Positions 5,970 through 6,727 of a stretch of 6,727 nt of DNA are shown one piece after another. The position numbers and the translations under genes were made by a program. How positions within the stretch are numbered: the first letter of the stretch is position 1; every line of letters starts with the position of its first letter. Source of the DNA: Thermaerobacter marianensis (lineage in GTDB: Bacteria; Bacillota; Sulfobacillia; DYIH01); NCBI GenBank assembly GCA_020723785.1, contig DYIH01000068.1:1-6727 (forward strand). The letters run 5' to 3'. The notes below the pieces were generated by a model that made no database searches, was not told the origin of the DNA, and was given only the letters and a program-made list of their open reading frames with translations.

Positions 5970-5992
5970 AGACTCCAGGCCTCCCCGCCACG

Positions 5993-6017
5993 AAATAAGG
6001 AATATTTATTCGCTTTA
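5993..6017 (-). promoter_or_regulatory. AT-rich island, probable promoter region of the aminotransferase gene
   Basis: In a strongly G+C-rich window this 25-nt stretch is mostly A/T and lies 24-48 nt upstream of the TTG start, where a -10 element is expected. On the minus strand AATATT matches 4 of 6 bases of TATAAT; no good -35 is seen 17 nt further up. The island holds overlapping short inverted repeats: AAATA (5993-5997) with TATTT (6003-6007), and GAATA (6000-6004) with TATTC (6007-6011). These could be a regulator site or simply follow from the base composition. Confidence 0.3.
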
Positions 6018-6084
6018 CGGGCCGCCACTCCTCCCGCCCGACCGGCAGAAGGCTGACGCCGATGGCCGCGGCCGGAGGGACTCA

Positions 6085-6113
6085 ATGAAATGGCCCGACA
6101 ACAAGACAATAAT
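6085..6113 (+). promoter_or_regulatory. Candidate sigma-A promoter for the acyl-CoA dehydrogenase gene
   Basis: ATGAAA (6085-6090; 4 of 6 to TTGACA) and AATAAT (6108-6113; 5 of 6 to TATAAT) are separated by exactly 17 nt. Transcription would start near 6120, giving a leader of about 28 nt before the GTG start and just ahead of the AGGAGGG site. Position and spacing are good; the match alone is not decisive. Confidence 0.4.
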
Positions 6114-6134
6114 CTAGAGAGACCCGTGCTGGCC

Positions 6135-6141
6135 AGGAGGG
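6135..6141 (+). promoter_or_regulatory. Shine-Dalgarno site fixing the GTG start of the acyl-CoA dehydrogenase gene
   Basis: AGGAGGG is a near-consensus site 6 nt before GTG 6148. The reading that follows (DCELTEEQELFRDTVRRFA) is a normal acyl-CoA dehydrogenase N-terminus, so the start is well supported. Confidence 0.7.
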
Positions 6142-6147
6142 ACGTCC

Positions 6148-6727
6148 GTGGATTGCGAGCTGACCGAGGAACAGGAACTATTCCGGGACACGGTGCGCCG
6201 GTTCGCCCGCGAGCGGGTGGCGCCGGGCGCGGCGGAGCGGGACGAAGCCGGCCGCTTCCCCGCCGAGGTGCTGGCGGAGATGGGGGAGATGGGGTTGCTG
6301 GGGCTCCCCTTCCCCGAGGAATACGGCGGCACCGGGCTGGACGCCCTGTCCACCGCCGTCGCCATCGAGGAACTGGCCCGCGTCTGCCCCTCCACCGCCA
6401 TCACCATGGCGGCCCACCTGCTGGCCGCCAGCCTCATCGCCCGCCACGGAACGCCGGAGCAGAAGGCGCGCTGGCTGGCGCCCCTGGCGCGCGGCGAGAT
6501 GCTGGCCGCCTTCGGCCTGACCGAACCGGGCGCCGGTTCCGACGCCGCGGCCATCGCCACCACCGCCGCGCGCCGGAACGGCCAGTGGGTGATCAACGGG
6601 ACCAAGGCGTTCATCACCAACGCCACCCGCGCCGGTGTAATCATCGCCGCCGTGGTCACCGACAAGAAGCGCGGCCCGCGCGGCCTGTCCAACCTGATCG
6701 TGCCCCGCGGCGCGCCCGGCCTGGCCA
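6148..6727 (+). CDS. Acyl-CoA dehydrogenase (5' part, 3' end outside window)
   Basis: A cytoplasmic FAD flavoenzyme that makes the alpha-beta double bond in acyl-CoA thioesters during fatty-acid or amino-acid breakdown. Electrons normally pass to electron-transfer flavoprotein. The frame stays open to the window edge, showing 193 residues of about 380. The N-terminal helical domain covers residues 1-115 or so: LTEEQELFRDTVRRFA, then GLLGLPFPEEYGGTGLD (49-65), and IEELARVCPSTAITMAAH (73-90). The middle beta domain begins near 119 with the family signature AFGLTEPGAGSD (121-132), which lines the flavin, and WVINGTKAFITNA (147-159). The catalytic base would lie in the missing C-terminal domain, so chain-length preference (short-chain, butyryl-like, or branched) cannot be judged. 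It diverges from the aminotransferase gene across 178 nt with a plausible promoter of its own. Confidence 0.95.
   Translation, partial: MDCELTEEQELFRDTVRRFARERVAPGAAERDEAGRFPAEVLAEMGEMGLLGLPFPEEYGGTGLDALSTAVAIEELARVCPSTAITMAAHLLAASLIARHGTPEQKARWLAPLARGEMLAAFGLTEPGAGSDAAAIATTAARRNGQWVINGTKAFITNATRAGVIIAAVVTDKKRGPRGLSNLIVPRGAPGLA

Noticed and set aside
4966..5991. 341-aa minus-strand frame overlapping dat in another frame
   Set aside because: The product is almost entirely Arg, Gly, Pro and Ala, while the dat frame in the same span shows every family motif.
5361..6056. 231-aa plus-strand frame opposite dat
   Set aside because: It is antisense to dat and crosses its upstream region; there is no motif and no ribosome-binding site of note.
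1..6727. Mobile element, CRISPR array, tRNA/rRNA, toxin-antitoxin or defence system
   Set aside because: I looked on both strands for terminal repeats, regularly spaced repeats, tRNA-like folds and transposase or nuclease motifs and saw none.

Overview
The window is G+C-rich (roughly two thirds by eye) and gene-dense. A SpoIIIE/FtsK-type DNA translocase with a Bacillus-like winged-helix tail sits beside a secreted glycoside hydrolase of the YaaH/YdhD spore-germination clade. Together they suggest an endospore-forming Firmicute, probably one of the high-G+C clostridial or thermophilic lineages. This is an inference from gene content; no rRNA or other phylogenetic marker is present. Four of the seven visible starts are not ATG (three GTG, one TTG).

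Layout. 1-1119 (+): the 3' half of a SpoIIIE/FtsK translocase gene, cut by the left edge. A 161-nt gap with a weak hairpin follows. 1281-2597 (+): a GH18 hydrolase with a signal peptide and a Pro/Ala-rich linker. Facing it on the minus strand are two small unassigned genes, probably co-transcribed: 3253-3113 (46 aa) and 3070-2621 (149 aa, with a short helix and a Gly/Gln-rich tail). The 149-aa gene contains a perfect 18-bp inverted repeat. Both rest on sequence logic (Shine-Dalgarno sites, composition), not on recognised families. A 188-nt divergent region separates them from 3442-4107 and 4107-5069 (+), pxpB and pxpC, the translationally coupled pair encoding two of the three subunits of prokaryotic 5-oxoprolinase. 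Facing pxpC is 5969-5109 (-), a D-amino-acid (D-alanine) aminotransferase with a TTG start. Another divergent region follows, then 6148-6727 (+), the N-terminal half of an acyl-CoA dehydrogenase that runs off the right edge.

How the genes relate. PxpB/PxpC would help open 5-oxoproline to L-glutamate, and the aminotransferase moves amino groups between D-amino acids and 2-oxo acids (D-glutamate/2-oxoglutarate, D-alanine/pyruvate). The two meet at glutamate metabolism but are convergent, so they are not one operon. No pxpA (LamB/YcsF family) is next to pxpBC. The translocase and GH18 protein are both compatible with a sporulating cell but are probably separate transcription units.

I see no mobile element, CRISPR array, tRNA, rRNA or defence system. 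Most of the window is ordinary chromosomal metabolism. The parts least explained by known families are the minus-strand small-gene pair and the long perfect inverted repeat inside it.
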